Shown: piece by piece, positions 40,900 through 49,125 of the stretch
How the letters are laid out: the number at the start of each line of letters is the position of its first letter
Position numbering within the stretch: position 1 is the first letter of the stretch
NCBI GenBank assembly: GCA_021773635.1
Contig: JAJFJV010000019.1
Location: forward strand, 310,001-374,000
DNA: 64,000 nucleotides
Source of the DNA: Gammaproteobacteria bacterium
Lineage (GTDB): Bacteria > Pseudomonadota > Gammaproteobacteria > HK1
Direction of reading: 5' to 3'
The notes under the pieces: generated by a model
Told to the model about the DNA's origin: nothing
Database searches by the model: none
The model's input: the letters and a program-made list of their open reading frames with translations, nothing else
Translations under genes and position numbers: made by a program

Positions 40900-40933
40900 G
40901 CCACGGCCGAGCGCCTGGCGGGAGGTAGCAGGC

Positions 40934-41100
40934 ATGATTTCGGCAGTCGACGCGGCTACGTGGCGGTCTTCCCGAGCGTGAAGCTCCCGGTCACCAACCA
41001 TCCGGGAGCCGGTGTGGTCAGTGTGATCGATCTCGAGCGATTTGAGACCGGCGCCACGGTGGCGACCGGGTCTGCGCCGAACTACGCGGTGTCTTCCGGC
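40934..41100 (+). pseudogene. Possible remnant of a beta-propeller (YncE-like) gene
   Basis: One frame reads HDFGSRRGYVAVFPSVKLPVTNHPGAGVVSVIDLERFETGATVATGSAPNYAVSSG. The V-x-V-I-D-L-x-x-F-E-x-G-A-T-V-A-T-G-x-x-P-x-x-A pattern is that of one repeat of a YVTN-type propeller. No start or remainder is present. The call is tentative. Confidence 0.35.
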
Positions 41101-41178
41101 CCCGCACGAGATCGGTCTCTCCGACGACGGCGCCACGCCTTGCTGCCCTTTCCGTCTGTGCGCCTTGCAACGAGCTCG

Positions 41179-41874
41179 CTACGACACCGGGCGGCGCCAC
41201 GTGAAGTGGTCGTAGACCCCCGACCAGTACATACCGAAGGCGAGCGCAAAGGCGAGTTCCTCGAGCGGGATCGGGCCGACGAGGACACCCGAGAGGGCAT
41301 CAAGGTTCCACACACGATCCACATAGCCAGGGGAGAGCCACTCCAGACCGAGCACAAAGACGGCGTAGTAGAGGGTGAACACCACCCCGCCGACCCAGGT
41401 CTTGCTCTTCAGATCCGGACGGCACAGTACGGTGGTGATGCTGCCCACAATCATCGCGACGATGCCCGGGTAGATGGGATTGACGGGGAGGAAGTAGAGT
41501 ACCGGGAAGACCGCGAACGGCGCGGCGAGCGCCTTGTAGTGATGGCGGTGTAGCGGCGTGCGGCGCTCGTCTTCGGGCATCTCCTGGAGGCTTGCACCGG
41601 TGAGGACGTTGTAGATTACCGCTCCCACCCCGCCAATACCGAAGCAGAAGATCAGGCTCTCGATGTCGAATCCGGTGCGCTCGGCCAGATCGAACAGACT
41701 TGGCGGGGTCCAGTATTCGGGCACGAATAACGGCTCGGTGAGCCCGAGCGGCGTGGTGAAGATGCTCGCCCAAAACATGGCGCGCCGGTGTGCCGGAAAC
41801 GCGAACCAGAGCACCGCCCAGGGGAGCAGGAAGGCGCTCGCCCAGATCAACCAGACGTACTGATCGTTAATCAT
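41179..41874 (-). CDS. Lycopene cyclase-domain membrane protein
   Basis: 231 residues, about six or seven membrane helices. Marks are TEPLFVPEYWTPPSLFDL, FCFGIGGVGAVIYNVLTG, and VGPIPLEELAFALAFGMYWSGVYDH, where the P-x-E-E pair in a membrane segment is the proposed catalytic pair of heterodimeric or bifunctional lycopene cyclases. The gene reads opposite to copA. Paired with an FAD reductase upstream (42155-43333), it may modify an isoprenoid; carotenoid genes proper are not in the window. Confidence 0.75.
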   Translation of the reverse strand: MINDQYVWLIWASAFLLPWAVLWFAFPAHRRAMFWASIFTTPLGLTEPLFVPEYWTPPSLFDLAERTGFDIESLIFCFGIGGVGAVIYNVLTGASLQEMPEDERRTPLHRHHYKALAAPFAVFPVLYFLPVNPIYPGIVAMIVGSITTVLCRPDLKSKTWVGGVVFTLYYAVFVLGLEWLSPGYVDRVWNLDALSGVLVGPIPLEELAFALAFGMYWSGVYDHFTWRRPVS

Positions 41875-42154
41875 CGTCCCGTCCTCACAGTTCCCCCTTC
41901 CGTGTGTGAAAGCGCTACGGCCTCATTGACCTTCGCGTCGAGTGGAACACAAACGATGTTTGTCGTCATGATGTTCTTTGGCTTTCAGGTCTCGATTACC
42001 ACCAAGTATGGATGCCCTGTGTGTTCGGGTATGGCCTCTCATCGTGTTCGACAAGAATTATCGGAGGCCATTGAGAACATACGAGTTCGTGAGGTGCTCG
42101 GCCCTGGCGCACAGACCGCTGGCCACGACGGGTCCGAACGGTGTGCCGGCGCGC
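41875..42154. other. Gap between two minus-strand genes
   Basis: 280 bp separates the lycopene cyclase-domain gene from the FAD reductase upstream. One plus-strand frame encodes MFFGFQVSITTKYGCPVCSGMASHRVRQELSEAIENI, but no family is recognised and it lacks a clear start. No clear promoter is visible. Confidence 0.3.
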
Positions 42155-43333
42155 TCAGCGGCTCGCCGTCGGACTCGCTTCCTTCCCCGCCGGATGAGCA
42201 CGTGAGCCCGTGGCGTGGCACCGGCACCAAGTACAGTGGCAGCCTGGTTCCTCACACGTTGTGAGCGCACGCCGCCCGACGGAGCGTCCCGCGAGCGGGT
42301 AGAGCAGCGCCTTGAAGAGGGACATCGCATAATGCCTCTTGAGGCGTGCGCGTACCCCGCTTGTGCCAGCAATATGCGCGGCGAGCAACGCGCGAATCGG
42401 TTTGCCCAGGCCCGAGTACAGGTAACGGTTGACGATCGATGCACGAAGCTCGCGGCCGAAACGCGCGCGCCAGAGAGCATCGTAACGCTGGCACTCGCCC
42501 GAGAGCAGGGCGCGGGCCGCCAGATGACCGGACAAGAGTGCGTAGCGCATTCCGAACCCGGCGAACGCGTCCTGAAATCCGGCGGACTCGCCCGCGTAGA
42601 GCATGCGGCCCTTGCAGGCGGTTTTCGGGATCGAGTAACAGCCGACACCTCCGAAACGGCGCCGGTGGCGCATCTTGATCCCGAGCACCGATTCGAAGAA
42701 CTCAACGGTCTGCTCCAGGTAGTAGCGTTCGTTGTGGAAATCGTCGAACAGACAGGTCGCGACCACGCCTCGTCCGCGATGCACGAGCAGATAAGCGTAG
42801 CCCTCGCGGGCAAGCCTTGCGGGAAGCGCACAATAGGCACCATCGGCTGCATCGGTCTCAAACAGATACCCGACCGCGATAACCTGGACGCGCTTTGGCC
42901 CGTTGGCGACGATACCCCCATCGGGCAGGTTGGTGCACCGGTCGCCGAATGCCAACTCCACGCCAAGCGAAAGGGCCTGACGATACAGGCCCTGGTCGAT
43001 GGAACGGTCCCCCCGCCCGCGTTCCACCAAATAGAAGATCGGCTTTGTGTCGCGACACCGCCGCGCACGACCATCCGGGTCGAAGAGGACCATCTCGTAG
43101 AACGGCGTACATTCGAACGTGGGTTCGATGCCGAGGGCAGCGAGCTCGTCGAGGACATCGTGGTCAGTGGTCCAATTCTCTAAACCCTGGAGATCGCCGT
43201 GAAAACGGTGGCCGATGCCCTGGTGCTGTTCGTGCACGGTCACCGACGCGCCGGCACGCCCGGCGGTGATGGCGGCCGCAAGCCCCGCTGGGCCAGCACC
43301 CGAAATGGTGATAGATTGAGGCGTTAGACTCAA
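42155..43333 (-). CDS. FAD-dependent oxidoreductase, geranylgeranyl-reductase-like
   Basis: 392 residues. The FAD-binding N-terminus SITISGAGPAGLAAAITAGRAGASVTVHEQHQG has the GxGxxG motif. Later marks are GRMLYAGESAGFQDAFAGFGMRYALLSGHLAARALL (the G-D-A-like segment of this family) and a Cys/His-rich tail (CEEPGCHCTWCRCH). The pattern fits a group of reductases that act on isoprenoids. It lies next to the lycopene cyclase-domain gene in the same direction. The tail may be read into non-homologous sequence. Confidence 0.75.
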   Translation of the reverse strand: MSLTPQSITISGAGPAGLAAAITAGRAGASVTVHEQHQGIGHRFHGDLQGLENWTTDHDVLDELAALGIEPTFECTPFYEMVLFDPDGRARRCRDTKPIFYLVERGRGDRSIDQGLYRQALSLGVELAFGDRCTNLPDGGIVANGPKRVQVIAVGYLFETDAADGAYCALPARLAREGYAYLLVHRGRGVVATCLFDDFHNERYYLEQTVEFFESVLGIKMRHRRRFGGVGCYSIPKTACKGRMLYAGESAGFQDAFAGFGMRYALLSGHLAARALLSGECQRYDALWRARFGRELRASIVNRYLYSGLGKPIRALLAAHIAGTSGVRARLKRHYAMSLFKALLYPLAGRSVGRRALTTCEEPGCHCTWCRCHATGSRAHPAGKEASPTASR

Positions 43334-43445
43334 TGAGTTTAGGCTCCGCTACACGGGTCGCGCGAGCCGCATCGACTCCGCGCTGACCTGATTTGAGTTG
43401 CACACCCAGTATGCGGGAGACGGATTACGCCGTGGTCGCGAGAGC

Positions 43446-43460
43446 TATACGCATCCGTAA
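43446..43460 (-). promoter_or_regulatory. Repeated TCCGTAA motif near the FAD reductase start
   Basis: TATACGCATCCGTAA lies 113 bases upstream of the FAD reductase start (43333) and differs at one base from TATACGTATCCGTAA (35227-35241). The 195 bp from 43334 to 43528 otherwise hold no gene. Confidence 0.4.
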
Positions 43461-43528
43461 CCTTCGACTCTGATGGCCAGTATGAAGCGGCGGAGAGAGG
43501 GCGAACAAATGTGCGCAGTTCAGTCTCC

Positions 43529-43979
43529 TCATGAGCATTCTGTTAGGCCGTCCGTAGCCGATGACGAAGCCCCCCGAGTTTTCAGGATATGGTCGACTAT
43601 TGGAAGAATGTAGCTAAGTGATTTTCCTGAACCGGTGCCCGTGGTAAGGACATAACGCTCATTCCGCTGAGCAATGTCTATGGCATCCTGCTGATGCTTG
43701 TAAAGCTGTGCGGAGAATCCGGGGTTACTGCCCTCACGCCCGAATCTGAATATGTCCTGGCACGTAGAATGGAGCTTTCCCACACTTACCAGCTGCTCGA
43801 TATTCTGGCCAGATACATACGCCGGATTGAGCTGCACCAAAGGCGCCGGCCAGTAATGCCCTGAGTCATACCGACTGGTAACGAATTCCAGGATGTCACT
43901 CGCTTTGATCTTGGTGAAACTGGTAGTGAAAGATCTGTAGTCGGTAACAATCTTGTCGCGGTAACTTGAAGACGTCCAT
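43529..43979 (-). pseudogene. N-terminal remnant of a large DEAD/DEAH helicase, frameshifted and truncated
   Basis: An ATG at 43979 with a strong ribosome binding site (GGGAGG) begins MDVFKL. A one-base shift then moves to the frame RDKIVTDYRSFTTSFTKIKASDILEF and on to SGHYWPAPLVQLNPAYVSGQNIEQLVSVGKLHSTCQDIF and YKHQQDAIDIAQRNERYVLTTGTGSGKSLSYILPIVDHIL. The last is the Q motif and Walker A of a DEAD-type helicase. The gene ends abruptly at DHILKTRG and runs into an integron-type GCCTAAC. Complete relatives of this helicase type can exceed 1,000 residues and occur near defence systems (known of the family, subtype not assigned). Confidence 0.75.
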
Positions 43980-44047
43980 TTCTATTCCTCCCTTAACAGG
44001 AAATATTTTACCAATAAATAGGTTTTCCTACAGCTTCAACGTTGTCG

Positions 44048-45028
44048 TTAGATGCGGCACCTGATAATCGCGCCTGTCTTGGTCTCCACCTCAGCGTGGC
44101 CATCCCTTGAACCCTCAACGAGCCATCTATTCGTATCCGCGCTGTAACGACAAAGCAAAAGCTCGGGCTGGGCAATCGCTCGCGTGACGATCGCAAGGCG
44201 ATAGGCTGGGTCTTCCCCAGAGAACGCCTCATACTCATTTGGGGTGAGCTGCGCGGTAGGTGCCGGACCGGACAGCCCCTTAACCTCGATCTTCAGCTTC
44301 ACCTTCCCTGACGTCGCTTCGAGATCCCAGCCAACATTGTCCTTATCTACGCTTTCCACAAAGTATCCGAGCTGCACGTAGTATCTGCGCACGGTCGCGA
44401 CAGCCGCCTTCTCGACTTTCGCGTTGTGGTCAGGGTCAGTTGAGGACTTCCCTTGGCTCGACCGGGGAACGGGCTTTCCCGCGATCAATGCCCTTACGCG
44501 TTTGACTGTGCCTAAGCTCTCAGCGCTATCGGCAAACCACACGTTGGACTGTCCCATGCCGCCCTTGACCTGCCTCGGGATCTGACACGTCCGCTCATCC
44601 ACTGGCAGGAGCTGGGCGCCCCCGGCCTTGCCGCTGATTCGTTAGCCCCCGAGTTCATTGCGGCGATGCAACGCAGGGACAGACGTGAACTTCTGGTAGT
44701 AGCGATAAACCGTGGCGTCCTTGTACCAACCAACAACTACCGTGCCTCCCTTGGGCCTGCGCGCGGTCCAAACGACCAGAACGCCGTCAACCGAATCCGC
44801 CCCTGCTCCACCAAGACGATCGATGTTGATCTGACCCTGATCCGCCTTCGCCCCAGCGTTTGGAGGCTGCACGTAGCCATACACCATCCCTCGATGACCT
44901 CCGAAGTTGCAGACCTCGTGACCCATGCGCATTTCCGTCACGTACGATCCGCCGCCGGAAATAGTGTCGGTACTCGACAACCCTCGGTATGCGTCCATCC
45001 ATCCGACGTTGCAGAAGAGGATACTCAT
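44048..45028 (-). pseudogene. DUF3883-domain protein interrupted by one in-frame stop
   Basis: From the ATG at 45028 the frame reads MSILFCNVGWMDAYRGLSS ... HRRNELGG, then TAA (44642-44644), and continues in the same frame as RISGKAGGAQLLPVDERTCQIPRQVKGGMGQSNVW and on to the DUF3883 domain (KVEKAAVATVRRYYVQLGYFVESVDKDNVGWDLEATSGKVKLKIEVKGLSG). The two halves are one gene in relatives, where the position after GG is usually a Tyr, so TAC or TAT to TAA fits. A start inside the second half at 44602 would give the DUF3883 part alone. DUF3883 belongs to the restriction-endonuclease-like superfamily. The final stop TAA overlaps an ATCTAAC integron-like box. Confidence 0.8.
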
Positions 45029-45048
45029 GACTGTCGGCTCCGGATGAG

Positions 45049-45126
45049 CATCTAACGTTGCCATAAACGGCGCGACGTCAGGAGCGTCCGGCGACCGAAG
45101 GGACTGATTCGATGGCCTTGTTAGGC
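45049..45126 (-). other. attC site after the secreted-protein cassette
   Basis: On the minus strand it opens GCCTAACAAGGCC (R'' box at 45120-45126) and closes CAACGTTAGATGC (R' box). A variable centre lies between. It is followed by the DUF3883 gene. Confidence 0.75.
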
Positions 45127-45127
45127 T

Positions 45128-45508
45128 TCACTTGCAAACTGACTCCAAAACATAAAACGAAGACTTATAACGAAAACGTAAATTATTTCTTGCGTGCGCT
45201 TCATTGATAACGCTACGGTCTGACTGCACGAAGTTATGCCCCAACTCGTCAAATTGGCAAGATAACATGGTGCCACTATTTAGATTGAAAAATGCCAACG
45301 TACATAAATATGGCCTATCAGTAAGCGTGAAGTGTTTTCGCTGCCCTTCATGAGCGCCCGGCTTAAAGATAAAGGTATGCTCAATCGTTTGTTTTGTACC
45401 TGCGTTTACTTCTTGAATCACGATAGTACATACGGCCGTGTCTGCCCAAGAATGCAACGAGATCGCCAGGAGTAGAAAAGAGAGTGAGTACTTGAACATT
45501 GCAATCAT
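45128..45508 (-). CDS. Secreted hypothetical protein (integron cassette)
   Basis: 126 residues from the ATG at 45508 (an ATG at 45499 would give 123). The signal peptide MFKYSLSFLLLAISLHSWADTAVC is clear. The mature part has four or five cysteines and reads TIVIQEVNAGTKQTIEHTFIFKPGAHEGQRKHFTLTDRPYLCTLAFFNLNSGTMLSCQF. No family recognised. The gene has an attC at its 3' end. The region upstream has only a partial box (GCATCTAAC) between it and the TIR gene. Confidence 0.7.
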   Translation of the reverse strand: MIAMFKYSLSFLLLAISLHSWADTAVCTIVIQEVNAGTKQTIEHTFIFKPGAHEGQRKHFTLTDRPYLCTLAFFNLNSGTMLSCQFDELGHNFVQSDRSVINEAHARNNLRFRYKSSFYVLESVCK

Positions 45509-45554
45509 TCGTTTTTCAAAAGCTGGTCTTACCCACGATTTGTTAGATGCGCTG

Positions 45555-46496
45555 TTAAAAAGGAATGTCATCATCAAATTCCTCCTCAGCCGTCGCACTG
45601 GAGACTGTAATCAATGGCTGCATTTCCCGCTCTTTTAGTATTTCATTAAGAGCCGTCACGAAAGAGTCGGAGTTAGTCAAAACATTATTAGAAGACGCCC
45701 CATCTCGTAATTTTTCGAAATGCCTCTCGGGGAGAGTTTCTATCCTTCTCACTAGGTTTAACTTATCTATTGCTGTTTTCTCAACATTTGAAAGAAGCAT
45801 CTGATCTACTATTGAACCGGCCATCTTCCCTTTTGTTTTCGAATGATTCGCAAGTATTTGAAAGATTGCGTCAGCTACTTGACCTATGGTTTTTCCTTGG
45901 CCTTGCATACCTTGATACTTCCCTATAAACCCATAAGGGTCCAATCCCTTCCTAACAGGTACGATTAATATGTCTCGTCCTACTGCGACCCCTACTTCTT
46001 GATCTGTCCACTTGCTCTCATTAAATCCAGGCGTCAATATTGCCACTAGGGCATCCATGGAAAATAGTGCTTTTTCTATTTCGCTCTGCCACTCTTTTGT
46101 TGGCTCTATATCTTCGTGAGCTACAAATGCGGATATACCATAGTTACGAAGCGCACCTTGCAACTGAGCAGTTTTTGCCTTGAAGGATGAAATATGACTC
46201 AAAAATAACCGGAAGTGGCCAGCTAGCCAGAATTTACTATCTAGCGATTCTAGTGTAGATGGAACCGCGTAATCATGTTCAACCTCAAGCTCACCAGCAA
46301 TATTGAACAGCGTTTCATCTACGGCATCAGATAGCAGTTCTTTCGAATATACCCATTTGCTGTTCGCATTAGGCGTCTCTATTTTCGTATCAACACCAAA
46401 CCCACCAAGATAAACATCGATATCCGAGTAGGTCATTCTTGACTGTAACTCGCGCGCTATTCTATCAATCAGGTTAAATCGATCGATTCGTTTCAT
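45555..46496 (-). CDS. TIR-domain protein (integron cassette)
   Basis: 313 residues. Residues 1-90 are unclassified. A TIR domain spans about 95-230: FRLFLSHISSFKAKTAQLQGALRNYGISAFVAHEDIEPTKEWQSEIEKALFSMDALVAILTPGFNESKWTDQEVGVAVGR. The F-L-S-H strand and the Glu-containing W-Q-S-E helix match NAD-cleaving TIR proteins. The C-terminus is low in known motifs and ends acidic (EEEFDDDIPF). TIR NADases act in bacterial antiphage defence; that role is inferred here. It starts 10 bases from an attC. Confidence 0.88.
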   Translation of the reverse strand: MKRIDRFNLIDRIARELQSRMTYSDIDVYLGGFGVDTKIETPNANSKWVYSKELLSDAVDETLFNIAGELEVEHDYAVPSTLESLDSKFWLAGHFRLFLSHISSFKAKTAQLQGALRNYGISAFVAHEDIEPTKEWQSEIEKALFSMDALVAILTPGFNESKWTDQEVGVAVGRDILIVPVRKGLDPYGFIGKYQGMQGQGKTIGQVADAIFQILANHSKTKGKMAGSIVDQMLLSNVEKTAIDKLNLVRRIETLPERHFEKLRDGASSNNVLTNSDSFVTALNEILKEREMQPLITVSSATAEEEFDDDIPF

Positions 46497-46505
46497 TTTT
46501 TGAGC

Positions 46506-46549
46506 ATCTAACGTCTAAGCCAAGGGGCGGCTTGGGCGCCTTGTTAGGC
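46506..46549 (-). other. attC site, short, between the HEPN-like and TIR cassettes
   Basis: On the minus strand it reads GCCTAAC then CAAGCCGC ... GGCTTAGAC then GTTAGAT. This matches the R''-L''-L'-R' order of classical attC sites, with a minimal variable centre. The stop codon of the upstream gene is the TAA inside GCCTAAC. Confidence 0.85.
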
Positions 46550-47212
46550 CTGACCATCTAGTTTCTTTAGTATGAGTTCGTTGGTAAACGTAATTGTAGC
46601 TTCCACGTCACCCATTTCGAATTCATCCCACTGGGCATGAGTAGCTTTAGTGCGAACATGGGCACTAGCGCGCGCCCGTTTCGCCATAATTCCTGTTAAG
46701 GCTCCTGCTTTTGTAAGCTCAGAGATAATTGTATCGAGTTTTTTTCCGGCTTCATCTATGCCACTGTTTTTGCATACCCTACGAACTGTGTCCTCGAAAA
46801 CAACGCCTGCAATAACACCCGCTTCATTCTTTCGCCCTTCAGCCTGATATGCTCTTGCATGATCTAGGAAATCATCGAAGACCTCTGCCCGAGCTTGATC
46901 AATAATCGACAATAAAAGTCCATGTTTCAGATCAACAAGTAGATTTCTGAGGAGTTCTGTTATTGCTCCTACAGCCTGGTTTATTATCCATCCATGCTCT
47001 TTTATCGTAATTTCTTCTACATGCTTTCTGTATACCGCCTGATCATCTGGTAGTACAAGCTGTGTTATATTCCTAGCCGCTGCGATCCATCCCGAGCACT
47101 TTTGCATATGTGACTCGTCGATAGTGCTACCTTCTCTATCTCCGTGTCTAAGCGATTCTCCCTGAGAGATTAATTCTTCAAGGCGCGATTTAATTTTCTG
47201 ATCGATACTCAT
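46544..47212 (-). CDS. HEPN-like hypothetical protein (integron cassette)
   Basis: 222 residues, predominantly helical in look. The C-terminal block SAHVRTKATHAQWDEFEMGDVEATITFTNELI contains R187-x4-H192, the pattern of HEPN ribonucleases. Assignment as HEPN is an inference from that motif and position near the C-terminus. The gene ends on the TAA inside its attC. Upstream to 47340 no attC or recognised leader is visible. Confidence 0.72.
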   Translation of the reverse strand: MSIDQKIKSRLEELISQGESLRHGDREGSTIDESHMQKCSGWIAAARNITQLVLPDDQAVYRKHVEEITIKEHGWIINQAVGAITELLRNLLVDLKHGLLLSIIDQARAEVFDDFLDHARAYQAEGRKNEAGVIAGVVFEDTVRRVCKNSGIDEAGKKLDTIISELTKAGALTGIMAKRARASAHVRTKATHAQWDEFEMGDVEATITFTNELILKKLDGQA

Positions 47213-47722
47213 AGTTTCTCTACTACGGTCGAACTACTAAGAATTTATCCATCGTGCGCAGTCCAGCATAATGAATAAATGTCTGTTGGACTATGCCGCG
47301 ACCGACACGGCGGTGGCGGTTACTGTAGGCGCACCTTATATAGAGGGAATTGTATTCTCACGGGGTGGGTGTGTCGAAGGCGCGGAGGGCCAAACGACAG
47401 GTAGAGAGTAGTGGTTTCGAGGCGATGGTGGTTGAATCGGGGCTTTGCATGATGCCTGTTGAGCCGGTTTTTTTGTGTATTTCGGTCCTCGGGGCGCGCA
47501 CCATCCCAGACCGCTTCGGGCCTGTGCTGGGATGGCGTTTGTTGCTGTGGATATCGTCGGTGCCATCCGGGTCGCAAGCGCGCAGGGTTTGCAGGGTAAA
47601 CACCTTGCGTCAGTCGACGCCCTCCGAGATCGAATCCTTACAGAAAGACAAGCAGGCAGCCACACGGAGGGTGGACGAGTTGATCAAGGAGTACGGAATT
47701 TAAGCCCCCGGGTTATCCGCTC
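47213..47722. other. Non-coding or decayed stretch
   Basis: About 510 bp. Open frames exist on both strands but none resembles a known family. A short inverted repeat (CAGTCCAGCATA with TGTTGGACTATG) lies near 47262-47300. One plus frame ends DKQAATRRVDELIKEYGI (to 47703), which could be the tail of a decayed gene. Confidence 0.35.
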
Positions 47723-47992
47723 TCAGCAGTGGGCGGTCGAAGTGGGGACGCTAGCGGCTTTCAGGGTGGCAGCTTTCGACTTCCCAGTAGTGGGAAGTTG
47801 AACATCATCCCCGCGCCCCGCTTTGTGCGCCTTCTCCAGTTCCCTGCTCATACCGCCCAACCGCCGTTGAGCACGGAGCTTTATCTCTGCCGCCCAGGTT
47901 TCCAGGCCATTGTCTTTAACCTGCTTAGCGTAGAGCCTCAGCGCCTCAGCCTTGTCGCTGCTCGTGGAATTCGCCCATTGCGCCAAGGTCAT
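47723..47992 (-). pseudogene. Phage protein remnant
   Basis: About 89 residues from ATG 47992. AEALRLYAKQVKDNGLETWAAEIKLRAQRRLGGMSRELEKAHKAGRG resembles a short segment of phage proteins in which a longer N-terminal part precedes A-E-x-L-R-x-Y-A. It lacks both ends and ends in an unrelated tail. It lies next to the terminase fragment, divergent. Confidence 0.5.
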
Positions 47993-48014
47993 ACTTCTGT
48001 AAATATTCTCCCTA

Positions 48015-48629
48015 ATGAAACCTAATAACTCAATGACGATAAAGCAGCGCAAGTTTGCGGATCACTACCTCGCAGATCCGAAGCGTCGAGCCAATAGGGC
48101 ATATGACATGGCTTACGGGCGTGGACCGGAGAAAAGCGCCAACGCAGCACGAGTTGGCGGTTGCAGAATGCTCAGGAATCCGAGGATTGCCGCTTATATC
48201 CAGGAACGAGAACACGAGGTGACCCGGAAGCTCCAGCAGAAATATGAGATTTCAGAAGAACGCATTATCAGGGAGTTAGCGAGAGTCGCGTTTACCAACA
48301 TGGGGGACGTGGCGGACTGGGGCGCTGACGGAGTTGTGGTAAAGGACTCCTCCAAACTCGCACCAGAAGCCGCTGCCGCTGTCCAGGAGGTCTCGCAAAC
48401 TCAGCACGGCATCAGAATCAAGCTAGGCGATAAACGACAGGCGCTCGAACTGCTGGGCCGGTACAAGAATTTGAAGCTGTGGGTGGATAAGAAAGAGATG
48501 GGCTTGGATGACCCGCTAACAGAGTTAATGGCCGCTATTGCTGCCAAACGCGATATCGAGCCACCGGGGGTGATGATTGAAGCACATTGCCAGGCTCCGG
48601 GGATGCTTCCGAATCCAGAGGGAGGCTGA
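48015..48629 (+). CDS. Phage terminase small subunit
   Basis: 204 residues (an ATG at 48033 is also possible). MTIKQRKFADHYLADPKRRANRAYDMAYGRGPEKSANAARVGGCRMLRNPRIAAYIQERE is the Terminase_2 DNA-binding N-terminus. Then KYEISEERIIRELARVAFTNMGDVADW. No large terminase subunit or capsid genes follow, so this is a lone remnant of a prophage. The C-terminal 30 residues may be replaced sequence. Confidence 0.85.
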   Translation: MKPNNSMTIKQRKFADHYLADPKRRANRAYDMAYGRGPEKSANAARVGGCRMLRNPRIAAYIQEREHEVTRKLQQKYEISEERIIRELARVAFTNMGDVADWGADGVVVKDSSKLAPEAAAAVQEVSQTQHGIRIKLGDKRQALELLGRYKNLKLWVDKKEMGLDDPLTELMAAIAAKRDIEPPGVMIEAHCQAPGMLPNPEGG

Positions 48630-49125
48630 ACCCAGCCCAACTGGCGAATGATAGAGAGAGCCTAACGCCGCCTGCAGGCAATAAAAATGCCCCTCCTGGA
48701 TGACGACGATCCGGCAGCGATTGCGTTACGTGGGACCATCCAGTGAAGAGCTGCTTGAAACGATAGTTGTTGGGCAGGATGCCGTCAAGGCAGGCAGCTA
48801 AATGATTACGGGGCACTGCATCGGTGTGTGGCTACAATTGCAGGAAATATGGATATTGAATGTGGCGGGGCCGAAAGACGACAAATGCCCCGGAATTCAT
48901 AAGCAGACATCGCGCTTTCTTAAGAACGTGTTATCTGAACACAACTTCAACAGCGAGGCCGAACCGGGGCAGTGCATATGAGCATGCCAGGCTTGGAGTA
49001 TTTCTGACTTGCAATACCTTTCATGGTTTCTCCCTGGCGCTATCGCTTTAACCTTCGCCAACCCTGTACAAAACTGCGGGATTGGCGTTACATTCGTCCG
49101 CTGAGAGGTCACAAGAAGACCCACC
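48630..49125. other. Decayed stretch without an intact gene
   Basis: About 500 bp between the terminase gene and the intI remnant. Only short interrupted frames occur. CCTAACGCCGCC near 48661 resembles an integron box but has no partner. It separates phage-derived from integron-derived sequence. Confidence 0.35.

Larger units (their letters stand above)
40426..40919 (+). repeat. Tandem duplication of a YHS mini-gene
   Basis: Copy 1 (about 40426-40649) and copy 2 (about 40695-40919) share the upstream region, the whole gene and about 20 bases after the stop. Most bases are identical. The repeat includes the ribosome binding site, so both are likely expressed. Confidence 0.85.

Noticed and set aside
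42215-43183. Plus-strand frame of over 300 residues opposite the FAD reductase
   Set aside because: The minus strand has the GxGxxG motif and family layout; the plus frame has none.
44041-44055. A complete attC after the DUF3883 gene
   Set aside because: An ATCTAAC box is present at the stop but no matching R' box with pairing arms was found downstream.
44637-44648. GTTAGCC as an integron attC box
   Set aside because: It coincides with the in-frame stop of the DUF3883 gene, lacks a partner box and the two sides belong to one protein.
47723-48629. A functional prophage
   Set aside because: Only a small terminase and a remnant are present, with no large terminase, portal or capsid genes.
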